NCBI RefSeq assembly: GCF_003634965.1
Contig: NZ_RBXP01000011.1
Span: forward strand, 62,001-126,000
Direction of reading: 5' to 3'
Source of the DNA: Azonexus fungiphilus
GTDB taxonomy: Bacteria; Pseudomonadota; Gammaproteobacteria; Burkholderiales; Rhodocyclaceae
Length of the DNA stretch: 64,000 nt
Positions 34,686 to 45,879 of this stretch are shown here, one piece after another (position 1 is the first letter of the stretch; each line of letters starts with the position of its first letter). A model generated the notes under the pieces. The model ran no database searches. It was not told the origin of the DNA and saw nothing but the letters and a program-made list of their open reading frames with translations. Both the position numbers and the translations under genes were made by a program.

Positions 34686-35285
34686 ATGAGCGAGCGCGAG
34701 GTCGATCAGTTGCTGGTCGAACGGGCGCAAGGCGGCGATCAGACCGCCTTCGACCAGTTGGTTAACAAGTACCAGCGCAAGCTGGGGCGCTTGTTGTCGC
34801 GCTACATCCGCGATGCGGCAGAAGTCGAGGATGTCTCGCAGGAGGCTTTCATCAAGGCCTACCGCGCCTTGCCGTCGTTCCGCGGCGACAGCGCCTTCTA
34901 CACCTGGCTGTACCGGATCGGGATCAATACCGCCAAGAATTATCTGGTTTCCCAGGGCCGCCGGGCGCCGACCTCGACCGAGTTCGACGCCGACGAAGCC
35001 GAAGGATTCGAGGATGCCGCGTTGCTGCGCGACATCAACACGCCGGAAAGCCTGCTCATGTCGAAGCAGATCGGCCAGACCGTGAACAGCGCGATGGACG
35101 CCCTGCCCGAAGAGTTGCGCACGGCGATCGTGCTGCGCGAGATCGAGGGGCTGTCCTACGAAGAAATCGCCGGCATCATGAACTGTCCGATCGGTACCGT
35201 CCGTTCGCGCATCTTCCGGGCCCGCGAGGCAGTCGCCGGCAAGCTGCGGCCCTTGCTCGACACGGCTCCCGACCGGCGCTGGTGA
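34686..35285 (+). CDS. rpoE: Extracytoplasmic-function sigma factor RpoE
   Basis: The protein has 199 residues and is a sigma-E/AlgU-type factor for envelope stress. Region 2 contains DVSQEAFIKAYRALPSFRGDSAFYTWL and region 4 contains LREIEGLSYEEIAGIMNCPIGTVRSRIFRARE. The next gene is rseC, which starts on its stop codon. The anti-sigma gene rseA and its partner rseB, normally located between these two, are absent here. Confidence 0.95.
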   Translation: MSEREVDQLLVERAQGGDQTAFDQLVNKYQRKLGRLLSRYIRDAAEVEDVSQEAFIKAYRALPSFRGDSAFYTWLYRIGINTAKNYLVSQGRRAPTSTEFDADEAEGFEDAALLRDINTPESLLMSKQIGQTVNSAMDALPEELRTAIVLREIEGLSYEEIAGIMNCPIGTVRSRIFRAREAVAGKLRPLLDTAPDRRW

Positions 35286-35746
35286 TGCAGGGCGAAGCGA
35301 GCACGATCCGCGCCGTGGTCCGTGCGGTGGACGCCGACGGCGCCCATGTCGAGGTTGCCCAGGGCGGCTGCGGGCGTTGTCACGAAAAAGGTGGCTGCGG
35401 TGGCCAGCACCTGACCCAGGCCTTCTGCAGCGGTCCGCGCCGCTACTACGTGGCCAACGACATCGGTGTCCAGGTTGGCGACCAGGTCACTGTCGAGGTC
35501 GCGGCCGGCAGTCTGCGGCGTGGCGCCAACCTGGCCTACGGCATGCCGCTGCTCGGCCTGATCGGCGGTGCGCTGGCCGGCAAGGCGCTGGCCGGTGACG
35601 CTGGGGCGATCATCGGCGGCGGCCTCGGCCTGGTGCTGGCGTACTGGTTGCTCGCCAGAAAAACGCGAAATTCGCCCGTCGACCGTCAAACCCAGCCGCG
35701 CATCGTTGCTCGCCATGCCCCGGCCAGCGAGGCCGTGCCACGATGA
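35285..35746 (+). CDS. rseC: RseC/MucC-family membrane protein
   Basis: The protein has 153 residues. An N-terminal Cys-rich segment (GGCGRCHEKGGCGGQ) is followed by two membrane segments (about 84-98 and 104-120), the RseC/MucC layout, which in other species modulates sigma-E and redox control. Start is the ATG at 35285, one base into the rpoE TGA. A CGTCGACCG element falls in its basic tail (KTRNSPVDRQTQPR). Its stop overlaps mucD by 4 bases. Confidence 0.9.
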   Translation: MQGEASTIRAVVRAVDADGAHVEVAQGGCGRCHEKGGCGGQHLTQAFCSGPRRYYVANDIGVQVGDQVTVEVAAGSLRRGANLAYGMPLLGLIGGALAGKALAGDAGAIIGGGLGLVLAYWLLARKTRNSPVDRQTQPRIVARHAPASEAVPR

Positions 35747-37164
35747 AGCGGCTCCTCGCCGTCGTCGCCCTTTGTCTGTGCTGCGGCCTGGCCGCAGCGC
35801 AGGTGCGCGGCCTGCCCGATTTCAGCGAGCTTGCCGAACGCCAGGGGCCTGCCGTCGTCAATATCGGCACCAGCCAGTTGGCGCGGAGCCAGGCACTGCC
35901 GCTGCCCTTTGACGAGAACGACCCGGCTTTCGAGCTGTTCAAGCGCTTTTTTCCGCGCCAGCCGGGGGCCGGCGGCACGCCACGAGAATTCGAGAGCAAG
36001 TCGCTTGGCTCGGGTTTCATCATCAGTGCCGACGGCTACATCCTGACCAACGCCCACGTTGTCGATGGCGCCGACGAGGTCAGCGTTCGCCTGACCGACA
36101 AGCGCGAGTTCAAGGCCAGGCTCGTCGGTGCCGACAAGCGTACCGACGTCGCCCTGCTCAAGATCGATGCCGCCGGGCTGCCCGTCGTCAAGCTCGGCGA
36201 CCCGACGCGGCTCAAGGTTGGCGAATGGGTGGTGGCGATCGGCTCGCCTTTCGGTTTCGACAACTCGGTCACGGCCGGTATCGTTTCGGCGAAGGGCAGG
36301 GCGTTGCCGCAGGAAAATTACGTGCCTTTCATCCAGACCGATGTGGCGATCAATCCGGGCAACTCCGGCGGGCCGCTGTTCAACCTGAATGGCGAGGTGG
36401 TCGGCATCAATTCCCAGATATACAGCCGCAGCGGCGGTTACATGGGGGTTTCGTTCGCGATTCCGATCGATGTCGCGATGGAAATCCAGCAACAACTGCG
36501 GTCGACCGGGAAAGTCAGTCGCGGCCGGCTCGGCGTGGTCATCCAGGAGGTGAGCAAGGAGCTGGCCGAGTCGCTCGGTCTGGCTCGCCCGATGGGCGCC
36601 GTGGTCAATGCCATCGAGCCAGACGGGCCGGCGCAGAAAGCCGGCATTGCCGCCGGCGACGTGATTCTCCGGTTCGACGGCAAGACGGTGAACAGCTCGG
36701 CCGAGCTGCCCCGCCTGGTCGCCGCGACCCGGCCGGGGACGCGGGCGCTGGTCCAGGTCTGGCGCCAGGGCAAGTTGCGCGAGATCGCGGTGACGGTCGG
36801 CCAGATGGTCGACGAACGGGCCGAGCCTGCCCGTCCGGAACGCAAGGGGCGGGCGCAGCCGCAGGCGGCCAACCGGCTGGGGCTGGTGGTGGCCGAGTTG
36901 GCGCCGGAAAAACGGCGCGAGCTTGGTGTCGATGGCGGCCTGCTGGTCGAGGAAGTGCGCTCGGCCGGTGCCCGCGCCGAGCTGCGCCCGGGTGATGTGC
37001 TGCTTGCCCTGATCAGTCGCGGCAGTGCCACCGAACTCAAGTCGGTCGAACAGTTCAGCAGGCTGCTCGGCCAGTTCGACCGGAACGCCAACATCACCCT
37101 GCTGATCCGTCGCGGCGACCTGCAAACCTTTGTCACCATCCGGGGATCGAATGCCAACCATTGA
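35743..37164 (+). CDS. mucD: Periplasmic serine protease, DegP/MucD type
   Basis: The protein has 473 residues. A signal peptide (about 1-19) is followed by a trypsin-like domain with His in TNAHVVDG, Asp in RTDVALLK and Ser in GNSGGPLF, then two PDZ domains (about 260-360 and 380-470). It degrades misfolded periplasmic proteins. The sigma-E operon position fits MucD. The stop lies 14 bases inside the next gene. Confidence 0.94.
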   Translation: MKRLLAVVALCLCCGLAAAQVRGLPDFSELAERQGPAVVNIGTSQLARSQALPLPFDENDPAFELFKRFFPRQPGAGGTPREFESKSLGSGFIISADGYILTNAHVVDGADEVSVRLTDKREFKARLVGADKRTDVALLKIDAAGLPVVKLGDPTRLKVGEWVVAIGSPFGFDNSVTAGIVSAKGRALPQENYVPFIQTDVAINPGNSGGPLFNLNGEVVGINSQIYSRSGGYMGVSFAIPIDVAMEIQQQLRSTGKVSRGRLGVVIQEVSKELAESLGLARPMGAVVNAIEPDGPAQKAGIAAGDVILRFDGKTVNSSAELPRLVAATRPGTRALVQVWRQGKLREIAVTVGQMVDERAEPARPERKGRAQPQAANRLGLVVAELAPEKRRELGVDGGLLVEEVRSAGARAELRPGDVLLALISRGSATELKSVEQFSRLLGQFDRNANITLLIRRGDLQTFVTIRGSNANH

Positions 37165-37399
37165 ACTGACCTTGATGAGCCGCGGCTACTGTCACCTCTG
37201 CCACGACATGGAGGCGGCGCTGGCGCCGCTGGCGGCGGAATTCGGGGCGACGGTGACGGTGGTCGATGTCGATGCCGATCCGGCGCTCGAAGCCAGATAC
37301 GACGAACTGGTGCCGGTGCTGCTGCATGGCGAAACCGAGCTCTGTCACTACTTCCTGGACGAGGCCAAAACCCGTGAATATTTGGCTGGAATCCGCTAG
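37151..37399 (+). CDS. Glutaredoxin-family protein (DUF836)
   Basis: The protein has 82 residues with a thioredoxin-like fold. The redox pair is CHLC in TLMSRGYCHLCHDM, and VPVLLHG carries the cis-Pro. It is probably a small cytoplasmic thiol carrier. It overlaps mucD by 14 bases, and is often found at this place in betaproteobacteria. Confidence 0.85.
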   Translation: MPTIELTLMSRGYCHLCHDMEAALAPLAAEFGATVTVVDVDADPALEARYDELVPVLLHGETELCHYFLDEAKTREYLAGIR

Positions 37400-37420
37400 A
37401 ATTCAGGGTCTTCCGAATCG

Positions 37421-37447
37421 CTAAGGGCGCCGTTAGCGCCCTTTTTT
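37421..37447 (+). terminator. Terminator before lepA
   Basis: GGGCGC, loop CGTTA and GCGCCC are followed by TTTTTT. It separates the rpoE operon from lepA. Confidence 0.85.
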
Positions 37448-37457
37448 ACTGCCTGCA

Positions 37458-39248
<1,791 letters not shown>

Positions 39249-39256
39249 GATACCGC

Positions 39257-40045
39257 ATGAACTTCGCCCTGATCCTCCTCGTCCTGACCGTCATCACCGG
39301 CATCCTGTATGCGGTGGACATTCTCAAGTTCCGGAAATTGCGCGCCGCCAGCGACAAGCAGCCCCCGTGGGTGGAGTGGGGCGCCGATTTCTTCCCGGTG
39401 ATCCTGATCGTCTTCGTGCTCCGCTCCTTCCTTTTCGAGCCGTTCAAGATCCCCTCGGGGTCGATGATCCCGACCTTGCTGGTCGGCGACTTCATTCTTG
39501 TCAACAAGTACACCTACGGCATCCGCCTGCCGGTGATCAACACCAAGATCATCGACATCAACCAGCCGCAGCGCGGCGACGTGATGGTCTTCCGCTACCC
39601 CGAAGATCCTTCGCTCGACTACATCAAGCGCGTCGTCGGCCTGCCCGGCGATACCGTTGCCTACCAGAACAAGCAACTGTCGATCAACGGCAAGCCGGTC
39701 GAGATGAAGCGTATCGGCGATTACCTGCATTCGGAGCGTCTCTACTATTCCGAGCAGTACACCGAGATGCTCGGCGAGGTCGAGCATCGCATCCTCAACG
39801 ACACCGATGCACCGGATTTCGTGCCTGGCGTATCCGCCTTTCCCTACCGGGAAAATTGCACTTACAATGCCAGCGGCGTGATTTGCAAGGTGCCGGACGG
39901 TCATTACTTCATGATGGGCGACAATCGCGACAACAGTCGCGACAGCCGGGCCTGGGGCTTCGTGCCGGAGGCCAACATCGTCGGCAAGGCCTTCTTCATC
40001 TGGCTGAACTTCAGCGACTTCAGCCGCATCGGTGCATTCAGATAA
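39257..40045 (+). CDS. lepB: Signal peptidase I
   Basis: The protein has 262 residues. Two N-terminal membrane segments (about 3-20 and 46-62) are followed by the catalytic domain; the catalytic Ser is in IPSGSMIPTL and the Lys in DYIKRVVGLPGD, with GDNRDNSRDSR near the end. It cleaves signal peptides of exported proteins. It lies in the conserved lepA-lepB-rnc-era order. Confidence 0.97.
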   Translation: MNFALILLVLTVITGILYAVDILKFRKLRAASDKQPPWVEWGADFFPVILIVFVLRSFLFEPFKIPSGSMIPTLLVGDFILVNKYTYGIRLPVINTKIIDINQPQRGDVMVFRYPEDPSLDYIKRVVGLPGDTVAYQNKQLSINGKPVEMKRIGDYLHSERLYYSEQYTEMLGEVEHRILNDTDAPDFVPGVSAFPYRENCTYNASGVICKVPDGHYFMMGDNRDNSRDSRAWGFVPEANIVGKAFFIWLNFSDFSRIGAFR

Positions 40046-40055
40046 GGTGGAAACC

Positions 40056-40406
40056 ATGAAACAGCAACGTGGCGTAGCGCTTTCCGGTCTGCTCTTCTGG
40101 AGCCTCGTCTTGGTCCTCGTGGCAGTGCTCGGCCTGAAGGTGACGCCGAGCGTCATCGAGTACTACAAGATTCTCAAGGACACCAAGGCGGTAGTCGCCA
40201 AGGCGACGCCGGACGCAACCGTGGCCGAGCTGCGCCGCTCCTTCGAGAAATTCGCCGAGGTCGATCACCTGGATTTCTCCTCGAAGAACCTCGAGATCTT
40301 CAAGGATCGCGGCCAGGTGGTCATCGAATTCGCCTACGAAAAGCGCATCCCGTTGTTCGCCAACGTCAGCCTGGTGATCGACTACAAGGGGACGACCGCG
40401 GAATAG
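40056..40406 (+). CDS. DUF4845 membrane protein
   Basis: The protein has 116 residues. It has one N-terminal membrane segment (about 8-28, like a pilin-type leader region: GVALSGLLFWSLVLVLV) and a soluble remainder with YYKILKDTKAVVAKA. It is the usual small gene between lepB and rnc in betaproteobacteria and gammaproteobacteria. The function is unknown. AAGGTGG before the ATG at 40056 decides the start. Confidence 0.85.
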   Translation: MKQQRGVALSGLLFWSLVLVLVAVLGLKVTPSVIEYYKILKDTKAVVAKATPDATVAELRRSFEKFAEVDHLDFSSKNLEIFKDRGQVVIEFAYEKRIPLFANVSLVIDYKGTTAE

Positions 40407-40408
40407 GC

Positions 40409-41077
40409 ATGACCGCGAAGATTCCTCCGCTGGAGATCGGCCACGTATTTTCCGATCCGGTGCTGCTGCGCACCGCGCTCACCCATCGCAGCTTCGGCAC
40501 GCCCAACAACGAGCGCCTGGAGTTCCTCGGCGACGGCATCCTCGATTGCGTGATCGCCGACCTCCTGTACCGCCGTTTTCCCGAGTTGCCCGAGGGCGAC
40601 CTGTCACGGCTGCGCGCCAACCTGGTCCGCCAGGAAACGCTGCACGGCCTGGCCCAGCAGCTGCGCATCGGCACGCTGTTGCGCCTCGGCGAGGGCGAAC
40701 TGAAAAGCGGCGGGGCGGCCCGTCCGTCGATCCTCGCCGATGCCCTCGAAGCCGTCTTCGGCGCCGTCTATCTCGATGCCGGCTTTGGTGCTGCCAGCGA
40801 AGTCATCGCCCGGCTCTACGCGCCGCTGCTCGCCGGCCTCAAGCCCGGCCAGTTCCAGAAGGACGCCAAGACCCGCCTGCAGGAATGGCTGCAGGGCCGG
40901 AAGAAGCCGCTGCCGCGCTATGTCCTGCTGGAAACCAGCGGCGCCGCCCATGAACAATCCTTCGTCGTTGCCTGCGAGATCGATCAGCCGGCGCTGCGCT
41001 CCCAAGGTGTTGGCAGCAGTCGCCGCATCGCCGAACAGAATGCCGCCGAAGCGGCCTTGAAAGCCCTCAATCCATGA
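40409..41077 (+). CDS. rnc: Ribonuclease III
   Basis: The protein has 222 residues. RNase III cleaves double-stranded RNA. The signature ERLEFLGDG (Glu38, Asp42) and the metal ligands Asp111 and Glu114 in DALEAVFGA are present, followed by a dsRNA-binding domain (about 150-220). Its stop overlaps era by ATGA, so rnc and era are coupled as in E. coli. Confidence 0.97.
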   Translation: MTAKIPPLEIGHVFSDPVLLRTALTHRSFGTPNNERLEFLGDGILDCVIADLLYRRFPELPEGDLSRLRANLVRQETLHGLAQQLRIGTLLRLGEGELKSGGAARPSILADALEAVFGAVYLDAGFGAASEVIARLYAPLLAGLKPGQFQKDAKTRLQEWLQGRKKPLPRYVLLETSGAAHEQSFVVACEIDQPALRSQGVGSSRRIAEQNAAEAALKALNP

Positions 41078-41958
41078 CCGAAATCCGCTCCGGCTACATC
41101 GCCATCGTCGGCCGCCCCAACGTCGGCAAGTCGACGCTGCTCAACCACCTGATCGGCGAGAAGATCAGCATCGTCTCGCGCAAGGCGCAGACCACCCGGC
41201 ACCGCATCACCGGCATCCTGACCGAAGCCGACGCCCAGTTCGTCTTCGTCGATACGCCGGGCTTCCAGACCAAGTTCTCGAACGCGCTGAACCGGGCGAT
41301 GAACCGTGGCGTGACGCAGACCTTGAACGACGTCGATCTCGTCCTATTCGTCATCGAGGCCGGCCGCTACGACGCCAAGGACAAGGCGGTCGTCCGCTTG
41401 TTGCCGAAGGACCGGCCGGTGATCCTGGTCATCAACAAGACCGACCTGCTGAAGAGCCGGGAAGCCTTGCTGCCTTTCCTCGCCGAAGTCTCGGCCGATT
41501 TCGACTACACCGCCGTGGTTCCGGTCAGCGCTGCCAAGGGCCGGCAGACGCAGGACCTGCTCAAGGAGGCGCGCAAGCACCTGCCGAACGAGGGCCTGAT
41601 GTTCCCCGAGGACGACCTGACCGACAAGTCGGAACGCTTCCTCGCCGCCGAATACATCCGCGAGAAGGTCTTCCGCCTGCTCGGCGACGAACTGCCGTAC
41701 GCCACCGCCGTCGAGATCGAGAAGTTCGAGGTCGAGGGCAACCTGCGCCGAATTTACGCTGCCATCGTCGTCGACCGTGAGAATCACAAGGCGATCGTCA
41801 TCGGCAAGGGCGGCGAATCGCTCAAGCGCATCGCCAGCGAGGCGCGCCAGGACATGGAGCGGCTGTTCGACGGCAAGGTCTATCTCGAAGTCTGGGTCAA
41901 GGTGAAGTCGGGCTGGAACGACGACGAACGCCTGCTCAAGAGCCTCGGCTACGAGTAA
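41074..41958 (+). CDS. era: GTPase Era
   Basis: The protein has 294 residues. The G1 motif [13 protein letters not shown]3 DTPGFQ and G4 NKTDLL, then a C-terminal KH domain with [12 protein letters not shown] that binds 16S rRNA. Era assists small-subunit assembly. Confidence 0.97.
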   Translation: MTEIRSGYIAIVGRPNVGKSTLLNHLIGEKISIVSRKAQTTRHRITGILTEADAQFVFVDTPGFQTKFSNALNRAMNRGVTQTLNDVDLVLFVIEAGRYDAKDKAVVRLLPKDRPVILVINKTDLLKSREALLPFLAEVSADFDYTAVVPVSAAKGRQTQDLLKEARKHLPNEGLMFPEDDLTDKSERFLAAEYIREKVFRLLGDELPYATAVEIEKFEVEGNLRRIYAAIVVDRENHKAIVIGKGGESLKRIASEARQDMERLFDGKVYLEVWVKVKSGWNDDERLLKSLGYE

Positions 41959-41982
41959 TCCCCTTACCTGGGCCATCTCGCC

Positions 41983-42711
41983 ATGAGTCTGCGCAGCAAG
42001 GTCGACGGCCAGCCCGCCTACGTGCTGCACAGCATGCCGTTTCGCGAGACCAGCCTGATCGTCGAAGTCTTCAGCCGCGATTTCGGCCGCATGGCGCTTC
42101 TGGCGCGCGGCGCCCGCCGGCCGCGGGCGGCGATCCGCGGCCTGCTGATGGGTTTCCAGCCGCTGGAAATCGGCTGGGCCGGCAAGGGCGAGGTGCTGAC
42201 GCTGATGAAGGCCGAATGGGTCGGCGGCCAGCCGCTGCTCGGCGGCGAGGCGCTGTTCTGCGGCTACTACCTGAACGAGTTGCTGATGCATTTGCTGCCG
42301 CGCGAGGACGCGCACCAGACGCTGTTCGCCCGCTACGCCGAAACCCTGCAGCGCCTGGCCGCGCACAGCGACGCGGCGACCCGCGAGGGCGATCTGCGCA
42401 GCTTCGAGAAGGCGCTGTTGCAGGAACTCGGTTATGGCCTGATGCTCGACCACGATGCAGCCGGCGAGCCGATTGTCGCCGAGGCGTTCTACACTTACCG
42501 GATGGAGCAGGGGCCGGTGCGTCTGGCGCATGCCGAAGCCGATGCCCAGGTGGTGCGCGGCAGCAGCTTGCTCGATCTTGGCGCCGGCGATTTCTCCAAC
42601 CCGCGTTCGCGTGGCGAGGCCAAGACGCTGATGCGCACGCTGCTGAGCTATTACCTGGGCGGCCAGGAACTGGAAACCCGCAAGATTTTCAAGGAGTTGC
42701 AGGAACTATGA
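41983..42711 (+). CDS. recO: DNA repair protein RecO
   Basis: The protein has 242 residues. It shows the RecO N-terminal OB fold ([24 protein letters not shown]) and a helical C-terminal half; RecO helps RecR load RecA onto SSB-covered DNA. The sequence [12 protein letters not shown] is typical. Its stop overlaps pdxJ by ATGA. Confidence 0.95.
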   Translation: MSLRSKVDGQPAYVLHSMPFRETSLIVEVFSRDFGRMALLARGARRPRAAIRGLLMGFQPLEIGWAGKGEVLTLMKAEWVGGQPLLGGEALFCGYYLNELLMHLLPREDAHQTLFARYAETLQRLAAHSDAATREGDLRSFEKALLQELGYGLMLDHDAAGEPIVAEAFYTYRMEQGPVRLAHAEADAQVVRGSSLLDLGAGDFSNPRSRGEAKTLMRTLLSYYLGGQELETRKIFKELQEL

Positions 42712-43469
42712 TCGAACTCGGCGTCAACATCGACCACATCGCCACCGTCCGCCAGGCCCGGCGCACCTACGAACCCGATCCCGTCTGGGGCGCTGTCGAG
42801 GCGCATCTGGGTGGTGCCGATGGCATCACCGTCCATCTGCGCGAGGATCGCCGGCACATCCAGGATGCCGACGTCCGCCGGCTCAAGGAAACGACGCAGA
42901 TCAAGCTCAACCTGGAAATGGCGGCGACTGACGAGATGGTCGGCATCGCCTGCGCGACCCGGCCGGAAATGGCCATGCTGGTGCCGGAAGGGCGGCACGA
43001 GGTGACCACCGAGGGCGGCCTCGACATCGTCGGCCAGGAGGCTCGCCTCAAGGACGTGATCGCCCGCCTGCGCGACGCCGGCATCACCACCAGCGTCTTC
43101 ATCGACGCCGAAATCCCGCAGATCGAGGCGGCGGCGCGGATCGGTGCCAGCGTCTGCGAGATCCACACCGGCCCCTACGCCCATGCCTTCTACGAGAAAG
43201 GCCGCGATGCCGAGGCGCCGGCGGTGCTCGCCGAACTGCAGAAAATCCGCGTCGCCGGCCGTGCTATCCGCCAGCTCGGCATGCGCTTCAACGCCGGCCA
43301 TGCGCTCAACTACTACAACGTCCAGCCGGTCGCCCGACTGGCCGGCATCCGCGAACTGCACATCGGCCACGCCATCGTCAGCCGCGCCGTCTTTGTCGGC
43401 TTGCGCGAGGCGGTGCGCGAGATGAAGGCTTTGATGGTCGCTGCCGCGGCGAATCCGGAAGCGGAATGA
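42708..43469 (+). CDS. pdxJ: Pyridoxine 5'-phosphate synthase
   Basis: The protein has 253 residues. PdxJ forms pyridoxine phosphate from deoxyxylulose phosphate and aminoacetone phosphate. N-terminal [28 protein letters not shown], and the C-terminal [15 protein letters not shown] are family marks. It overlaps both recO and acpS by ATGA. Confidence 0.97.
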   Translation: MIELGVNIDHIATVRQARRTYEPDPVWGAVEAHLGGADGITVHLREDRRHIQDADVRRLKETTQIKLNLEMAATDEMVGIACATRPEMAMLVPEGRHEVTTEGGLDIVGQEARLKDVIARLRDAGITTSVFIDAEIPQIEAAARIGASVCEIHTGPYAHAFYEKGRDAEAPAVLAELQKIRVAGRAIRQLGMRFNAGHALNYYNVQPVARLAGIRELHIGHAIVSRAVFVGLREAVREMKALMVAAAANPEAE

Positions 43470-43843
43470 TCGTCGGCATCGGCACCGACATCGTCGCTGT
43501 CGCCCGGCTGCGCGGCATGTGGGAACGGCACGGCGACAAGGCGCTGGACAAGCTGCTGGCGCCGGATGAGCTGGACGATTTCGCGCGTGCCGCCGACAAG
43601 GGCCGCTTCCTGGCCAAGCGCTTCGCCGCCAAGGAGGCCTTTGCCAAGGCTTTCGGCACTGGCGTGCGGCCGCCGGTGCTGCTGCCGGCGATTGCCGTCG
43701 GCCACGACGCACTGGGCAAGCCGGTGTTTCACTTTCACGGTCAACTGGCGGAAATTGTCGAAAACCGGCGGTTGACCGTTCACCTTTCGATCAGCGACGA
43801 AGCCGAATACGCCGTCGCCTACGTTTTGCTGGAGCAAGCATGA
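43466..43843 (+). CDS. acpS: Holo-ACP synthase
   Basis: The protein has 125 residues. AcpS attaches phosphopantetheine to ACP. Asp8 in GIGTDIV and the Glu of [13 protein letters not shown] bind magnesium. It overlaps nagZ by ATGA. The substrate acpP is at 30973 in this window. Confidence 0.96.
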   Translation: MIVGIGTDIVAVARLRGMWERHGDKALDKLLAPDELDDFARAADKGRFLAKRFAAKEAFAKAFGTGVRPPVLLPAIAVGHDALGKPVFHFHGQLAEIVENRRLTVHLSISDEAEYAVAYVLLEQA

Positions 43844-44844
43844 GCGCCAAGCTGCCCGGTCCGCTGATGATCGACATCGCCGGCACCGAACTCACCGACC
43901 TCGACCGTGAACGCCTGTGCCACCCACTGGTCGGCGGCATCATCCTGTTCACCCGCAATTACCGCGACCGCGCTCAGCTCACAGCGCTGTGCGATGAAAT
44001 CCACGCGCTGCGCGAGCCGCGCCTGCTGATCGCCGTCGATCACGAAGGGGGCAGGGTGCAGCGCTTCCGCGAGGGCTTCACCCGGCTGCCGCCGATGCGC
44101 GCCCTCGGCCAGCTGCACGACAGCGATCCGGCTGCCGCGCTGACAGCCGCCCGCGCCGCCGGTTTCGTGCTCGCCGCCGAACTGCGCGCCTGCGGCGTCG
44201 ATTACTCGTTCACGCCGGTGCTCGACCTCGACTACGGCCCGTCGCGCGTCATCGGCGACCGCGCCTTCCACCGCGACCCGGCGGTCGTCGTTGCACTCGC
44301 CGGTGCCCTCGGCGAGGGGCTGAAAGCCGGCGGTACGGGCACCTGCGGCAAGCATTTCCCCGGCCACGGCTACGTCATTCCCGACTCGCATGTCGAGCTG
44401 CCGATCGACGACCGGCCGCTCGCGGCGATGGCCGACGACCTGCGCCCCTACCGCGAACTGGTACTCGACGCGGTGATGGCGGCGCATGTCATCTACGAAT
44501 GTTTCGACTGCAATACTGCTGTATTTTCAAATAAATGGATAGGTTATTTGAGAAACGACTTGAAGTTTGACGGGGTTGTTTTCACCGACGATCTGTCGAT
44601 GGCCGGTGCCGGCGTCGTCGGCGACATGCTGGCGCGCGTGCAGACCGCCTGGGCCGCTGGCTGCGACATGCTGCTCGTCTGCAACGCACCGGACGCCGTC
44701 GCCCAGGTACTCGCCGGCTGGCAACCGGAAATCGATGCGCGCCGCGGCGAGCGCGTCGCCCGGCTGCTGCCGGCGGATACCCGGTGCTATGCCGACCCGC
44801 ATCTCTATCGCGAAGCGCTGCAGGCGCTGGCGCGGCTTGCCTGA
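43840..44844 (+). CDS. nagZ: Beta-N-acetylhexosaminidase NagZ (GH3)
   Basis: The protein has 334 residues. NagZ removes GlcNAc from recycled muropeptides in the cytoplasm. The motifs AVDHEGGRVQRF, CGKHFPGHGYV and the nucleophile Asp in FTDDLSMAGA are intact. A 70-base stretch at 44511-44580 is only 34% GC in a gene otherwise very GC-rich, and codes a segment (SNKWIGYLRNDLKF) with codons rarely used by its neighbours; the frame stays open. It closes the rnc-era-recO-pdxJ-acpS-nagZ run. Confidence 0.94.
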   Translation: MSAKLPGPLMIDIAGTELTDLDRERLCHPLVGGIILFTRNYRDRAQLTALCDEIHALREPRLLIAVDHEGGRVQRFREGFTRLPPMRALGQLHDSDPAAALTAARAAGFVLAAELRACGVDYSFTPVLDLDYGPSRVIGDRAFHRDPAVVVALAGALGEGLKAGGTGTCGKHFPGHGYVIPDSHVELPIDDRPLAAMADDLRPYRELVLDAVMAAHVIYECFDCNTAVFSNKWIGYLRNDLKFDGVVFTDDLSMAGAGVVGDMLARVQTAWAAGCDMLLVCNAPDAVAQVLAGWQPEIDARRGERVARLLPADTRCYADPHLYREALQALARLA

Positions 44845-44845
44845 G

Positions 44846-45247
44846 TCAGTCGTCGCCGCCGCGACGCGCTGCCTTCAGCGCCGAATGCCGGCGCTTGGCT
44901 TCCTGACGGCGGCGGACGGCGCCACGGCTCGGTTGGGTCGGCCGGCGCGCCTTGGCCTCGACGCAGGCGGCGGCGACCAGCATTTCCAGCCGGCGCAGCG
45001 CCTCGGCGCGGTTTTTTTCGAGGCTGCGGAATTCCTGCGCCTTGATCACCAGCACGCCGTCCTTGCTGATGCGCCGGTCGTCGAGCGCCAGCAGGCGGGC
45101 ACGCACGGCTTCCGGCAGCGACGAGGCGGTGATGTCGAAGCGCAGGTGGGCGGCGCTCGACACCTTGTTGACGTTCTGCCCGCCGGCGCCCTGAGCGCGA
45201 ATGGCAGTGAATTCAATTTCGTCGGGCGGAATCGCGGGAATCTTCAT
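44846..45247 (-). CDS. arfB: Alternative ribosome-rescue factor ArfB
   Basis: The protein has 133 residues. The GGQ motif (RAQGAGGQNVNKVSSA) is that of release-factor-like peptidyl-tRNA hydrolases, and the basic C-terminal tail (RRRQEAKRRHSALKAARR) is the part that reads the empty mRNA channel. It frees stalled ribosomes. The ATG at 45247 starts MKIPAIPPDEIEF; upstream residues are not family-like. It converges on nagZ. Confidence 0.93.
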   Translation of the reverse strand: MKIPAIPPDEIEFTAIRAQGAGGQNVNKVSSAAHLRFDITASSLPEAVRARLLALDDRRISKDGVLVIKAQEFRSLEKNRAEALRRLEMLVAAACVEAKARRPTQPSRGAVRRRQEAKRRHSALKAARRGGDD

Positions 45248-45333
45248 GCCCGCCAGTGTAGCGCGGCGACGTGCCGGGAACGCAGCGGCCATTCGCGGAC
45301 TCCAAGCGGCGTCCGCCAACCCAGGAGAAAACA

Positions 45334-45879
45334 ATGAACGACAGCCTCTACGACATTCCGCTAAACAGCCTCGACGGCCGCCCGGCCAGCCTGCGCGACC
45401 ACGCCGGCGAAGTGCTGCTGGTGGTCAACGTCGCCTCGCGCTGTGGCCTGACGCCGCAGTACGAGGGCCTGGAAAAGCTGCACCGGGAACTGGCGGTGCG
45501 CGGTTTCCAGGTGCTCGGCTTCCCATGCAACGATTTCGCCGGCCAGGAACCGGGCACACCCGAGGAGATCGGCGCCTTCTGCAGCAGCAATTACGGCGTC
45601 AGCTTTCCGCTGTTCGCCAAGCTGCAGATCAACAGTGCGCCGCGCCATCCGCTCTACGCGGCGCTGATCGCCGCGGCGCCGGCAACCGTCTTCCCGGCCG
45701 GCAGCGATTTCCGCGCCAAGCTCGCCGGCTACAACATGCTGCCGGCCAACGCCAGCGACGTGCTGTGGAATTTCGAAAAATTCCTGGTCGACCGTGAGGG
45801 GCGCGTCGTCGGCCGCTTCTCGCCCGATACCGCGCCCGACGACGCGGCGCTGCGGGCGGCGATCGAGACGCTGCTCTGA
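45334..45879 (+). CDS. Glutathione peroxidase family protein
   Basis: The protein has 181 residues. The peroxidatic Cys is in VNVASRCGLTPQY, with Gln in CNDFAGQEPG and Trp in LWNFEKFLVDREG. There is no signal peptide, so it is a cytoplasmic, probably thioredoxin-dependent, peroxidase. The ribosome site CAGGAG lies 9 bases upstream of the ATG. Its TGA overlaps the next ATG by one base (TGATG). Confidence 0.93.
   Translation: MNDSLYDIPLNSLDGRPASLRDHAGEVLLVVNVASRCGLTPQYEGLEKLHRELAVRGFQVLGFPCNDFAGQEPGTPEEIGAFCSSNYGVSFPLFAKLQINSAPRHPLYAALIAAAPATVFPAGSDFRAKLAGYNMLPANASDVLWNFEKFLVDREGRVVGRFSPDTAPDDAALRAAIETLL

Noticed and set aside
43738-43785. TTCACGGTCAACTGG and CGGTTGACCGTTCACC in acpS as copies of the GTCGACC element
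   Set aside because: They have GTCAAC or GTTGAC instead of GTCGAC at the centre and are not palindromic; they look like chance or decayed copies.
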